Below are positions 17,324 to 25,351 of a stretch of 64,000 nucleotides of DNA, piece after piece. Position numbers and translations under genes: made by a program. Under the pieces are notes generated by a model that made no database searches, had not been told where the DNA came from, and was given only the letters and a program-made list of their open reading frames with translations. The stretch's first letter is position 1. Each line of letters opens with the position of its first letter. The DNA is from Paranoxybacillus sp035645275 (GTDB lineage: Bacteria > Bacillota > Bacilli > Bacillales > Anoxybacillaceae): contig DASQMX010000026.1 of assembly GCA_035645275.1 (NCBI GenBank), positions 372,001 to 436,000 of the forward strand, given 5' to 3'.

Positions 17324-17824
17324 ATGGCTTTTGAAAACAAAGTAGTAGAAGCATTTATTGAAATTCCTACCGGCAGTCAAAACAAGTATGAGTTTGACAA
17401 GGAACGCGGAATTTTTAAATTAGACCGTGTCCTATTCTCCCCAATGTTTTATCCGGCTGAATATGGTTACTTACAAAATACGCTTGCACTAGACGGCGAT
17501 CCGCTTGACATTTTAGTTATTGTGACAAATCCTACATTCCCTGGCTGCGTCATCGATACACGCGTCATCGGCTATTTAAATATGATTGACAGCGGCGAAG
17601 AAGATGCAAAATTAATCGGTGTTCCAGTTGAAGATCCTCGCTTCGATGAAATCCGCAGCATCGAAGACTTACCGCAACATAAGTTAAAAGAAATCGCTCA
17701 CTTCTTCGAACGCTACAAAGACCTTCAAGGCAAGAAAACAGAAATCGGTACATGGGAAGGTCCAGAAGCTGCTGCTAAACTAATCGATGAGTGCATCGCC
17801 CGCTATAACGAACAAAAGAAATAA
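17324..17824 (+). CDS. ppa: Inorganic pyrophosphatase, family I
   Basis: 166 residues. Family I signatures are visible: IEIPTGSQNKYE near 12-23, AEYGYLQ near 45 and the metal-binding DGDPLDILV near 58-66, plus KKTEIGTWEG near the end. It splits pyrophosphate to phosphate. B. subtilis uses an unrelated family II enzyme, whereas thermophilic Bacillus stearothermophilus has this type, which supports the host assignment. The start at 17324 follows AAGGAGGAAATTGTCG. Confidence 0.95.
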   Translation: MAFENKVVEAFIEIPTGSQNKYEFDKERGIFKLDRVLFSPMFYPAEYGYLQNTLALDGDPLDILVIVTNPTFPGCVIDTRVIGYLNMIDSGEEDAKLIGVPVEDPRFDEIRSIEDLPQHKLKEIAHFFERYKDLQGKKTEIGTWEGPEAAAKLIDECIARYNEQKK

Positions 17825-17837
17825 TGAACTGATAAAA

Positions 17838-17934
17838 AGGGGGTGATCCATCCGTGTCTGACCTCACGCCCATTCACAATATATCGCTAGTTAGATTGTT
17901 ATGGGGTCTGACGCTTTACTAGTGGATCAGCCTC
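17838..17934. repeat. Nested palindromic element (copy 3)
   Basis: Outer arms GGGGTGATCCA / TGGATCAGCCTC; direct GTCTGAC copies flank an inner module starting CTCACG with CACAATATAT. It begins 14 bases after the ppa stop and runs into CTTTTGTTTTT, so it can terminate ppa. Confidence 0.8.
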
Positions 17935-18018
17935 TTTTGTTTTTATGTAACATATTCTTCTATTTCCGAACATTTAAGATAAAAAACGCTTACATTTGTA
18001 TGACTTCTTCCCAGCTCA

Positions 18019-18047
18019 TTGACAGCCTTTTTTTCATATGATAAATT
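18019..18047 (+). promoter_or_regulatory. SigA-type promoter of serA
   Basis: Perfect -35 TTGACA (18019-18024), 17-base spacer and TAAATT (18042-18047), about 45 bases before the GTG start. No T-box or riboswitch was recognised in this leader. Confidence 0.6.
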
Positions 18048-18091
18048 ATCAGAAATTTAAAAAATATCTATCAAAGAAGGGAGTTATCACT

Positions 18092-19666
18092 GTGTTTCGC
18101 ATTTTAGTATCTGATGCCATCAGCGAAGAAGGATTAGCCCCTCTATTAAACGCCGAACATATTGAAGTCGTGCAAAAAAAAGTTTCTGAAGTGGAAGAAT
18201 CTCTTGACCAGTTTGATGCTTTGCTTGTACGAAGTGCGACAAAAGTAACAGAAGAGCTGTTTAGCAAAATGAAAAGCTTAAAAATCGTTGGTCGTGCTGG
18301 AGTTGGGGTTGACAACATTGACATAGATGCGGCAACAAAATATGGAGTCGTTGTCATCAATGCTCCCGACGGTAATACCATTTCAACAGCAGAGCATACA
18401 TTTGCCATGATTGCTGCACTTGTGCGCCATATTCCCCAAGCCCATGTTTCCGTAAAGTCACGGGAATGGAATCGTTCTGCATTTGTCGGCAGCGAATTAT
18501 ACGGAAAACATTTAGGAATTATCGGCTTTGGTCGAATCGGTTCGGAAGTAGCAAAACGCGCGCGAGCTTTTGGAATGAAAGTTCATGTATATGACCCGTT
18601 TTTAACAAAAGCAAGAGCGGAAAAAATCGGCGTAGAACCTTGCACGCTCGATGAGGTGTTATCCGCTTCCGATATTATTACGGTACATACCCCTTTAACA
18701 AAAGAAACGAAAGGATTGCTAGGTCCAAAAAATTTAGCAAAAACAAAAAAAGGCGTTTACCTTGTGAACTGTGCACGCGGCGGCATTATTGACGAGCAGG
18801 CGTTAGTAGCGTTCCTTGAAAACGGTCATGTTGCCGGCGTCGCTCTTGACGTATTCGAGCAAGAACCACCTGGTGACCATCCACTTCTTGCGTTTGATAA
18901 TGTCATTGTCACACCACACCTAGGCGCATCAACAGTCGAGGCTCAATTACATGTGGCCACTCAAGTTGCAGAAGAAGTATTGAAGTTTTTAGAAGGAAAA
19001 CCAGTTACGTCCTCTATTAATCTTCCAACGTTATCAAAAGAGGTTTATGAAAAAATTCAATCTTTCTATAATTTAGCAAAAAAAATGGGCACAGTCGCTT
19101 CACAATATATGGTCGAGCCCGTGCAGGAAATCACCATTACTTACTCTGGAACCGTTGCTGATTTGGAAACAACCTTTATTACGCGCAGCTTGCTTGCTGG
19201 CTTTTTACGACCGCGCGTTGCTTCGACGGTGAATGAAGTGAACGCCGCCATGATCGCTAAAGAACGCGGCATCGTCTTTGGCGAAAAGTTCTCGACAAAC
19301 TCTGAAGGATATGCGAACTCGATTGCCTTAACCGTTTATGGAGAAAAGCAAACATTTACGATTAAAGGAACACATATTCCAAATTACGGAGACCGTATCA
19401 TCCATTTTAACGGTTTTGCGATTGATTTTGCTCCGGAAGGTCATCTTTTATACATTCAACATCATGATAAACCAGGAATGATTGGACAAGTTGGAAAAAT
19501 TTTAGGCGATCATCAAGTGAACATTGCGACCATGCAGGTAGGACGTCAGGCTGCCGGCGGAAAAGCGATTATGATGCTATCGCTTGATAAACCGCTAGAC
19601 GATTCGATCGTAGAAAAACTGTCCGAAATTATAGATATTGAGGCAGTGAAAAAGATCGAAGTTTAA
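18092..19666 (+). CDS. serA: D-3-phosphoglycerate dehydrogenase SerA
   Basis: 524 residues, long form with substrate/NAD domain (about 1-310), intervening ASB domain (about 320-440) and C-terminal ACT domain (about 450-524, HDKPGMIGQVGKIL). The NAD motif GIIGFGRIGSEVA and catalytic regions CARGGIIDE and PHLGAST are seen. First step of serine biosynthesis; the ACT domain usually gives serine feedback. The GTG at 18092 follows GGGAG and gives FRILVSDAIS as expected; the 18 codons upstream are not family-like. Confidence 0.96.
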   Translation: MFRILVSDAISEEGLAPLLNAEHIEVVQKKVSEVEESLDQFDALLVRSATKVTEELFSKMKSLKIVGRAGVGVDNIDIDAATKYGVVVINAPDGNTISTAEHTFAMIAALVRHIPQAHVSVKSREWNRSAFVGSELYGKHLGIIGFGRIGSEVAKRARAFGMKVHVYDPFLTKARAEKIGVEPCTLDEVLSASDIITVHTPLTKETKGLLGPKNLAKTKKGVYLVNCARGGIIDEQALVAFLENGHVAGVALDVFEQEPPGDHPLLAFDNVIVTPHLGASTVEAQLHVATQVAEEVLKFLEGKPVTSSINLPTLSKEVYEKIQSFYNLAKKMGTVASQYMVEPVQEITITYSGTVADLETTFITRSLLAGFLRPRVASTVNEVNAAMIAKERGIVFGEKFSTNSEGYANSIALTVYGEKQTFTIKGTHIPNYGDRIIHFNGFAIDFAPEGHLLYIQHHDKPGMIGQVGKILGDHQVNIATMQVGRQAAGGKAIMMLSLDKPLDDSIVEKLSEIIDIEAVKKIEV

Positions 19667-19749
19667 ACGAAATTCATAGAAAAGAGGCGTGATACCATTC
19701 TAACGGGCTCGGTTTTAAAGTACAAAAAGATATTTAACAATGTAATTTT

Positions 19750-19822
19750 AAGACCAATTCGCATAGGAATGGTCTTACCCCTGTCTACTTGACAGGGGTA
19801 AGACCAAAAACTGGTCCTTTTT
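19750..19822. terminator. Multi-stem terminator after serA
   Basis: A perfect 15-bp stem (GGTCTTACCCCTGTC, 19771-19785, with 19791-19805) is followed by a second small stem GACCA/TGGTC and CCTTTTTCTTTT. Upstream, AAGACCA (19750-19756) can pair instead with TGGTCTT (19770-19776). Located between convergent serA and the HMA-like gene. Confidence 0.8.
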
Positions 19823-19848
19823 CTTTTGGAGAGATATCAACACGAATG

Positions 19849-20055
19849 TTATTGAATGTGAAAATTATGTTGTTGCAAGGTGATGACAATTCGTTCTCTT
19901 GAGATTTTCTTATCATCAAACTCGACCTTTACTTCGCCGTCAGCCGTGTCTACTAAGACTCTTTCAATGCCATCCAGTTGATTCAGGATATACTCGATTT
20001 GTTGAATCGGCTGCCCGGATGTTGCTTCATTCACAAAAATGGTTGCTTCAGCCAT
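19849..20055 (-). CDS. Small HMA-like protein lacking the CxxC motif
   Basis: 68 residues. The predicted beta-alpha-beta-beta-alpha-beta order (TIFVNE, IEYILNQLDGIERVLVD, EVKVEFDD, RIVITLQQHNFHI) is that of heavy-metal-associated domains such as CopZ, but there is no cysteine at all, so it cannot bind copper in the usual way. The start follows AAAAGGAG. Monocistronic and convergent with serA. Function unknown; fold assignment is moderate. Confidence 0.65.
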   Translation of the reverse strand: MAEATIFVNEATSGQPIQQIEYILNQLDGIERVLVDTADGEVKVEFDDKKISRERIVITLQQHNFHIQ

Positions 20056-20235
20056 AGACCATTACTCCTTTTAAACGGAAGTTCTCACTCTTTCTTACTT
20101 ATTTTTCCCAGAATTTCACACATCAAACGGATAAAAGAAATAACCACAACCGCTTAGTGAAAGCGGAGCGGCAAAAATCTTATAGAAAATCACTTTGACT
20201 GACGCTGTGATATGTATTGCATACAACATCTTTTT

Positions 20236-20285
20236 TAACATGTTCACCGATCCTCTCAGCGAAGTGTAGGTGGGAGAGGTTCATC
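20236..20285. mobile_element. Partial IS200/IS605-like hairpin relic (copy A)
   Basis: It begins TAACATGTTCACCGA and ends AAGTGTAGGTGGGAGAGGTTCATC. The same sequence occurs inverted at 40201-40261, where a full hairpin stem is kept; here the left arm is deleted. Repeated, non-coding and transposon-end-like. The 20056-20565 gap also holds a GAAAGCGGAGCGG tract and the two items below, and no gene I can support. Confidence 0.45.
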
Positions 20286-20314
20286 GGGTGCATTCGTTCA
20301 ACATAAAATTAAAG

Positions 20315-20351
20315 GAAAAAGACATTGTTAAGAAAAACAATGCCTTTTTTT
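20315..20351 (-). terminator. Hairpin terminator in the gap below the PHP gene
   Basis: Arms CATTGTT / AACAATG extended by AAAAAG / CTTTTTTT, so a T-run is found on both strands. It lies about 215 bases beyond the PHP phosphatase stop codon and could end that transcript. Confidence 0.5.
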
Positions 20352-20507
20352 GTTGCGAATGATCATGTTTTTTGTCGCTAATTACTTAACCATCTACCTA
20401 ACGAATAGTTATGCTAATTATATTTTTGTACTCCTAATCCGAACTCGTTAATACCATTCTTCGCCTCTTTTTTTAGCTATTAAGTACATTACATTGCATT
20501 CTAGAAT

Positions 20508-20563
20508 CGTTTTCTAGCCCCATCAACTCGTTTCGCGGCTAAGCAGGGCGCTTCCGCTTTTCT
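20508..20563. repeat. GC-rich AAGCGGAAGCGCCCTGC-type intergenic repeat
   Basis: On the minus strand the segment reads AAAAGCGGAAGCGCCCTGC, then TTAGCCGCGAAACGAGTTG. GCGG and CCGC can pair. Similar AAGCGGAAGCGC tracts are, as I recall, common between genes of Geobacillus and relatives. Only one full copy is seen here. Confidence 0.35.
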
Positions 20564-20565
20564 TA

Positions 20566-21378
20566 TTACCCAAGGGGGACTGCTTTTCGTTCTCCTTTTT
20601 CAAACGTCATAATTTCTTTATAGCCCACACTTCTTGCCAGCTCGATTGCTTTGTCGTAATCCGCTCCTACATGTTCCGGAACATGGGCATCAGACGATAA
20701 CACAATTGGCACCCCTCTGTCAAAACACATTTGCAATAGTCTCTTATCTGGATACAGTTCACCAATTGGTTTTCGCAGTCCTGCCGTGCTGATTTCAACA
20801 CACGTTTTTGAATTCGCCAGCGCCGTAGCGGCCCGTTCATACTGTTCCAATAAAAACTCCTCGTCTTGCGGAATGTATTTGAAGATTTTTACTAAATCTA
20901 AATGGCCAATAATATCAAATAAATTCGATTCAGCCAGTGTCACCACTTGATCAAAATATTTGCGGTATGTATCGTATAAATCCCGCCGTTCCCACTCTTT
21001 TCGGTATTCTGCCAAGTCAATTCCAAAGTCATCCACCCAATGAATCGAACCGATGACATAGTCAAACTCGTATGATTTAATAAATTCTTCCATTTCTTTA
21101 TGCTTGCCGGGCGTATAATCCATTTCAATTGACATCTTCACATCGATTCCCGCATTCCATGCCTCATGAAATAACTGAACGTAGTCGTCCATATCATAAT
21201 ATCTTCGCTCATCAACCCACGGATTTGACAAAATATTTTTCGTTTGATAAAAATGATAGGCATGCTCGGAAATCCCAAAATGTTGAATTCCCTTGCGCTC
21301 CGCTTCATCCGTGAACCGTTTCAAATAATCAAGCGTTAATGTTCCTCGTTCTAAATGATTGTGATAATCGGTTAACAT
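20566..21378 (-). CDS. PHP-domain phosphatase, histidinol-phosphatase (HisJ/HisK) family
   Basis: 270 residues. PHP metal motifs are visible: DYHNHLERG near residue 4, EHAYHF near 39, an EMDYTPG glutamate near 85, GSIHWVDD near 110, GHLDLVK near 160 and SSDAHVPEH near 230. Likely hydrolyses a phosphomonoester such as L-histidinol phosphate, but no histidine genes are near, so the substrate is open. The start at 21378 follows GGGGGCGTTGAT. Confidence 0.82.
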   Translation of the reverse strand: MLTDYHNHLERGTLTLDYLKRFTDEAERKGIQHFGISEHAYHFYQTKNILSNPWVDERRYYDMDDYVQLFHEAWNAGIDVKMSIEMDYTPGKHKEMEEFIKSYEFDYVIGSIHWVDDFGIDLAEYRKEWERRDLYDTYRKYFDQVVTLAESNLFDIIGHLDLVKIFKYIPQDEEFLLEQYERAATALANSKTCVEISTAGLRKPIGELYPDKRLLQMCFDRGVPIVLSSDAHVPEHVGADYDKAIELARSVGYKEIMTFEKGERKAVPLG

Positions 21379-21460
21379 ATCAACGCCCCCTACTATATTT
21401 CCCTTATTATAGCCTACTTTTTCATAGGAGGACAACAAGATTAAAGAATTTTCTAAATGT

Positions 21461-21547
21461 TTAATTAGTCAGGCCGACTAAAAACAATAATCGTATACAC
21501 ACTGCCATACCCGCTACAACAAGCAAACGCTTCATAATGTCTTCCAT
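21461..21547 (-). CDS. Small ORF, 28-residue predicted membrane peptide
   Basis: A strong ribosome site (GGAGGG, seven bases before ATG) precedes a 28-codon frame: a charged start MEDIMKR, then a hydrophobic stretch to VGLTN. It lies upstream of the PHP gene and downstream of rsiX in the same direction. I do not recognise it. The evidence is the ribosome site and single hydrophobic helix only. Confidence 0.45.
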   Translation of the reverse strand: MEDIMKRLLVVAGMAVCIRLLFLVGLTN

Positions 21548-21649
21548 CTGTTTTCCCTCCTTCTGTCTTTTTCACCATATATGTCTTATGTGAAAAACAA
21601 AACAATTAGAACATATTAAGTTGAATTTTATCAATTTCTTAAAAATGAA

Positions 21650-21769
21650 GAGGCTGACCCTAAAGCATAGTGTCAGACCCCTCAACCATAATATATAGTA
21701 CATAACGTTAGTGACAACACTATATATGATGGATTTCGCGTGAGGTCAGACACTTTTGGGTCATCCCTC
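21650..21769. repeat. Nested palindromic element, long form (copy 4, inverted)
   Basis: Outer arms GAGGCTGACCC / GGGTCATCCCTC; next arms AGTGTCAGACC / GGTCAGACACTT; AT-rich core ATAATATATAG / CTATATATGAT. The right outer arm supplies the last codons and TGA stop of rsiX. Confidence 0.85.
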
Positions 21770-22897
21770 TTCATTTAACGGCATTGGGTTAGGTGCCAAT
21801 GGAACACTAATCTTTCCATTAAACATATAAGGCCCAATTTGCTCGACATTTCCACCTGTAAACATGACCGACTTAAAGCCAAATTCTTTCGCTGTAAGCA
21901 AAATCGCTTCAAGCATCCAAAGGATTTCCGGGATATTCTCAAGCTGTGATGTGTTTGAAAATCGTACAGTGACTTCATCTCCGTTCACGTAAACCGCCTC
22001 AATTTTTACGTTTTTTGGAATCGCTGGTCGAAGCGGCGAATCTACAGGATCATCCATTTTATTTAATGCGGATTGTATATTAGCAAACGACTCATTCGTT
22101 GGTATTAAAAAAACCGGATGAGCCGCATCGAGCTGATACAGAAAATAGCCTCGACTGGTTTGATCGACTGTTAACAAATCGAGCCAACCGGTATGTGAAA
22201 GTGTAATCCCCTTTTTACCATCCGTAGAAAAAGCAACTTCTTTTATTCTCGCCCAACGAAACGTTTCTTTCATGCTTTCTAAAAACATCACTTCATCAGC
22301 TGTTCCGCTTCTAAACACGGAATGATTGCCTGGTATCCGAACCGTTAATCGCCCATTTTCATTGAACTGGACAATGGTCAGCGGGTCTAACAAACTTTCC
22401 GATAAGCCCCACTCGGCTTCTTTTAAAACGGTTTTTGCTTGTTCAAACTGTTCACTATAAGACTTTTTGTCCTTATCAACGAATATGCTTACAGGAATGA
22501 TATGCTGCGCATGTAAATCTGGAATACCAAACACAACAACATTTTGCCGGCTCGTGCTGCTGACAACTCGCGATGGAATGACTGCAGATTGTTCGCTAAA
22601 AGCTTTCTCTTCCCGCTCGCTTGCCGGCATTTCCATCACAATCGCACGGTCCTTTGCGCTTTCGCTCGTTTTTTCTTCCACTTCATGTCTCGAAATAAAC
22701 GATGAACTAAGGACGATAAAAAGCAAGAGAGCGGCTGCAGAAGCCATCGATGGAATCCACCAAACTTTTATCCGCTTCTTTTGTAACTTTGCCGACAAAC
22801 GTTCATATACGGCTTCTTTTGAGCGTTCATCGATCACATAAGGCATTTGCTGTAATAACTGTTCCATTTGCTCCTCATTCCACTCGAATCTTCTCAC
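21761..22897 (-). CDS. rsiX: Anti-sigma-X factor RsiX
   Basis: 378 residues (B. subtilis RsiX 368). A cytoplasmic N-terminus beginning RRFEWNEEQMEQLLQQMP, one membrane segment (about 50-68) and an extracellular C-terminus with GerMN-like repeats (about 250-370). It should hold SigX inactive. GTG at 22897 lies inside sigX (23-base overlap) with GGAGGG eight bases upstream, indicating coupling. The last residues (Asn-Glu-Glu-Gly) and stop fall in a palindromic repeat. Confidence 0.88.
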   Translation of the reverse strand: MRRFEWNEEQMEQLLQQMPYVIDERSKEAVYERLSAKLQKKRIKVWWIPSMASAAALLLFIVLSSSFISRHEVEEKTSESAKDRAIVMEMPASEREEKAFSEQSAVIPSRVVSSTSRQNVVVFGIPDLHAQHIIPVSIFVDKDKKSYSEQFEQAKTVLKEAEWGLSESLLDPLTIVQFNENGRLTVRIPGNHSVFRSGTADEVMFLESMKETFRWARIKEVAFSTDGKKGITLSHTGWLDLLTVDQTSRGYFLYQLDAAHPVFLIPTNESFANIQSALNKMDDPVDSPLRPAIPKNVKIEAVYVNGDEVTVRFSNTSQLENIPEILWMLEAILLTAKEFGFKSVMFTGGNVEQIGPYMFNGKISVPLAPNPMPLNEEG

Positions 22898-23423
22898 GGC
22901 GCATTCCTCCCTTCGCTGCTTCTGCTTCCATCTCTGCCTTTAACACTTTTAATGCGCGGTGCTGTGTGGTTTTCACTTTGCTCTCCGTCCATCCGAGCGC
23001 TTCAGCTGTTTCGGCAATCGACAGCGATTGAATGAAACGCAACACAATCACTAAACGTTGATCCATTGTACATTTATCTAAACAGCGATACATCAGCTGT
23101 ACATCTTCATTTTGAATCGCCATTTCTTCCGGCAAGGGAGCGGGATCTTGTAGTTGACGTGTTCCCCAATCAAACTTTTCAATGATTTTCGTTCGCCAGC
23201 TTTTTTGTTTACGAAAAAAATCAATCGCTACATGCTTTGCGATCGAGAATAACCAGGTCTTCTCACTGCTTTTGCCTTCAAAATTCTTATAGGAGCGCAA
23301 TACTTTTATATATACTTCCTGAACAAGATCTTCCGCTTGTTCACGGTTTTTCACCATATAAAATAAAAAATTAAAGATGTCTTGATGATATTTCTCATAC
23401 AGCTCTTCAAAAACGGTGTCCAT
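22875..23423 (-). CDS. sigX: ECF sigma factor SigX
   Basis: 182 residues with sigma region 2 (about 8-75, NFLFYMVKNREQAEDLVQEV) and region 4 (about 118-168, SIAETAEALGWTESKVKTTQ). The YHQDIFNFLFYMVK start closely resembles B. subtilis SigX, which controls cell-envelope charge genes. The start follows GGGAGGGGAGCGA. An autoregulatory-type promoter lies upstream. Confidence 0.9.
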   Translation of the reverse strand: MDTVFEELYEKYHQDIFNFLFYMVKNREQAEDLVQEVYIKVLRSYKNFEGKSSEKTWLFSIAKHVAIDFFRKQKSWRTKIIEKFDWGTRQLQDPAPLPEEMAIQNEDVQLMYRCLDKCTMDQRLVIVLRFIQSLSIAETAEALGWTESKVKTTQHRALKVLKAEMEAEAAKGGMRREKIRVE

Positions 23424-23450
23424 TCGCTCCCCTCCCGTTCTTTTATATTG

Positions 23451-23477
23451 GTCGTTTATTTATCCATTTTTGTTACA
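23451..23477 (-). promoter_or_regulatory. SigX-type autoregulatory promoter
   Basis: Minus-strand TGTAAC (23472-23477), 17-base spacer and CGAC (23451-23454), 27 bases upstream of the sigX start. The GTAAC/CGAC pairing is the SigX/SigW-class ECF pattern. Confidence 0.6.
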
Positions 23478-23502
23478 TACTTTTACTTTAATCTTTTTAT
23501 AC

Positions 23503-23541
23503 AAAAAAAGGAAGAATATCATAGTATATTCTTCCTTTTCG
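23503..23541 (-). terminator. Terminator of the cobalamin operon
   Basis: Arms GGAAGAATAT / ATATTCTTCC with a 6-7-base loop, followed on the minus strand by TTTTTTT. Located 14 bases after the cblS stop codon. Confidence 0.92.
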
Positions 23542-23554
23542 CCTATTTCCTTTA

Positions 23555-24271
23555 CTAATTTTTCAAATGAATAGAAAAAAAGTAATCACCGACCGCTTCT
23601 TTAATCTCTCCTTCCGCCTCCGGGCAATAACTTATCAGTACAGATGTTGCCGGACCTGATGAGGCATAGAGCGGAAGGGAACAGAAAACTTCTCGATGCG
23701 CAAAATCGTTGATCTCCATTAACCCTTTAAGTTCATGAAAAATTCCTTTTGAACCGATCGGGACGATTTCGTAAATACCGGGTAAAGTTAATAATTGTTG
23801 AAATAAGGATAGCGGCAATACCCGCTCTTGACGCTTCAGCACTTCATCGCCGACTAATGGCTCGCCAATCACAGCAAATTTCGCTTGGAAAGGAGTAATG
23901 CCAACGCGTTTATTTGCTTTACCCACTTTGCCAATCGCTACAAAACCGACAGCTGACTGAAGCATTGACATGTTCGATTCCGTACTTCCAGTAATCGGAA
24001 TCGATAAATGAAGCTCATCAAACGCTTGGTCAATCCCTTTGAGAAGCTGTTTCCATTCTTGATCCCCGACAAAATTTTGCAACACAAAGGCAATCGGAAC
24101 AGCACCAACGCTCATCAGTTCCATCAGCGCTACCCTTGCACCATAATAGCTAATGGTTTCATATGGAACTTTTACTAAATCCGCGTCCTTTAATCCGATA
24201 CCGCCGGAACAATCTGTAGCAATCACCAACTCTTCTTCACTACCGAGAGGCAAAAATAAAACGTCACGCAT
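23555..24271 (-). CDS. cblS: Alpha-ribazole kinase CblS (PurM/AIR synthase-related)
   Basis: 238 residues of the AIR-synthase-related fold. An N-terminal phosphate-binding region ATDCSGGIGLKDAD lies near 18-31; GSTESN near 95 is also conserved-looking. CblS phosphorylates alpha-ribazole, bypassing CobT; this was shown for Geobacillus kaustophilus and Listeria. Its place after cblT in a cobalamin operon supports the call strongly. The start overlaps cblT by eight bases. Without context it could be misread as a thiamine-phosphate kinase relative. Confidence 0.85.
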   Translation of the reverse strand: MRDVLFLPLGSEEELVIATDCSGGIGLKDADLVKVPYETISYYGARVALMELMSVGAVPIAFVLQNFVGDQEWKQLLKGIDQAFDELHLSIPITGSTESNMSMLQSAVGFVAIGKVGKANKRVGITPFQAKFAVIGEPLVGDEVLKRQERVLPLSLFQQLLTLPGIYEIVPIGSKGIFHELKGLMEINDFAHREVFCSLPLYASSGPATSVLISYCPEAEGEIKEAVGDYFFSIHLKN

Positions 24272-24758
24272 GCGGCATCTTCCCTGTATAATGAATATTC
24301 GCTTTTAAAAGCATCGGAATAACGACGAAAGATACCGCTATGTTCGCTGCCGTTCCAATGGCTAACGATGGAAGAAGAGCGATGACAAATGCTGTTCCGA
24401 TGAAAAAGGCAAACGGAAGCGGTGCGACAAATGCATTGCCGACAAAGAAGAAAAGATAAGCGCTTTTCCTCCATCCCTTTTGAAAAAGCAGCCCGAAGCC
24501 GTAAATAAGAAGCCCCATTTCCAAGGCTACGAGCCAATGGAATACTCCAAGCGGAAAAGCGGCAAACAACGCCGAAAATAAGTGTCCAAGCGCAGCAATA
24601 AAAGCACCGCGCTTTGGACCGAGCAATGCAGCCGCAACTAATGCTGGAGCACTATCTAAAGCGATGCTTCCGAGCGTTGCCGGCAATTTTAACATGGAGC
24701 CGATCACCGACAAGCTAAGAAACATGATCAACAACGCCAAAGTTCGTACATTTGTCAT
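24264..24758 (-). CDS. cblT: Alpha-ribazole transporter CblT (ECF-type S component)
   Basis: 164 residues with about five to six membrane segments. Conserved-looking loop LGPKRGAFIAALGHL resembles ECF S-component signatures. CblT imports alpha-ribazole together with the shared ECF energising module, which is not in this window. It follows pduO by three bases and overlaps cblS. Assignment rests on operon context plus topology. Confidence 0.82.
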   Translation of the reverse strand: MTNVRTLALLIMFLSLSVIGSMLKLPATLGSIALDSAPALVAAALLGPKRGAFIAALGHLFSALFAAFPLGVFHWLVALEMGLLIYGFGLLFQKGWRKSAYLFFFVGNAFVAPLPFAFFIGTAFVIALLPSLAIGTAANIAVSFVVIPMLLKANIHYTGKMPHA

Positions 24759-24761
24759 CGT

Positions 24762-25334
24762 TTATTTCTCCCCTTTATTCCGAAACACAATGGCGCTTCT
24801 CTCGTATTCCACATCTTTAACCCCTAAGCGCGCATTAATCACACGGGCAACGGCAAAAAAGTAATCGGATAGACGATTCACATACTGTAGGACAATTTCA
24901 TTGATCGGCTCGGCTTTGCTTAACGACACGATGCAACGTTCCGCTCGTCTTACTACCGTCCGCGCGACATGAATCGCTGCCGCAGCAGGAGAACCCCCCG
25001 GTAAAATAAACTTTTCGAGCGGAGGAGCCTGTTTAATATATTCATCGATTCGTTGTTCTAAAAATGTGACCATCTCGCTCGTCACTTTGTAAGGGAGTTT
25101 GTTATTGACAATCGCTAAATCACCGCCGCAATCAAACAATTCATGTTGAATTTTTTGCAGCTCCGCATAAATATCTTGAAATCGTTCATCAGTGAGTAGC
25201 GCCATCGCTTGACCGACAAATGAATTGACTTCATCGAGCGTCCCGTATGCCTCAACACGCAAATGATCTTTATCAACTCTTCCACCGATAATGCTTGTTT
25301 TCCCTTTGTCACCTGTCCGTGTATATAATCTCAT
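24762..25334 (-). CDS. pduO: ATP:cob(I)alamin adenosyltransferase, PduO type
   Basis: 190 residues. Family motifs: YTRTGDKGKTS at the N-terminus (ATP binding), DEVNSFVGQA near 38, VVRRAERC near 130 and LNRLSDYFF-like VNRLSDYFFAVAR near 155. It attaches the adenosyl group to corrinoids. The start at 25334 is family-typical; 38 further upstream codons overlap the cobU-like gene. Ninth to tenth gene of the operon, before cblT. Confidence 0.93.
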   Translation of the reverse strand: MRLYTRTGDKGKTSIIGGRVDKDHLRVEAYGTLDEVNSFVGQAMALLTDERFQDIYAELQKIQHELFDCGGDLAIVNNKLPYKVTSEMVTFLEQRIDEYIKQAPPLEKFILPGGSPAAAAIHVARTVVRRAERCIVSLSKAEPINEIVLQYVNRLSDYFFAVARVINARLGVKDVEYERSAIVFRNKGEK

Positions 25335-25351
25335 TTTTTCATTCCCCCTCT

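Noticed and set aside
19849..20055. CopZ copper chaperone
   Set aside because: The fold is similar but there is no CxxC or any cysteine, so a copper-chaperone name is not supported.
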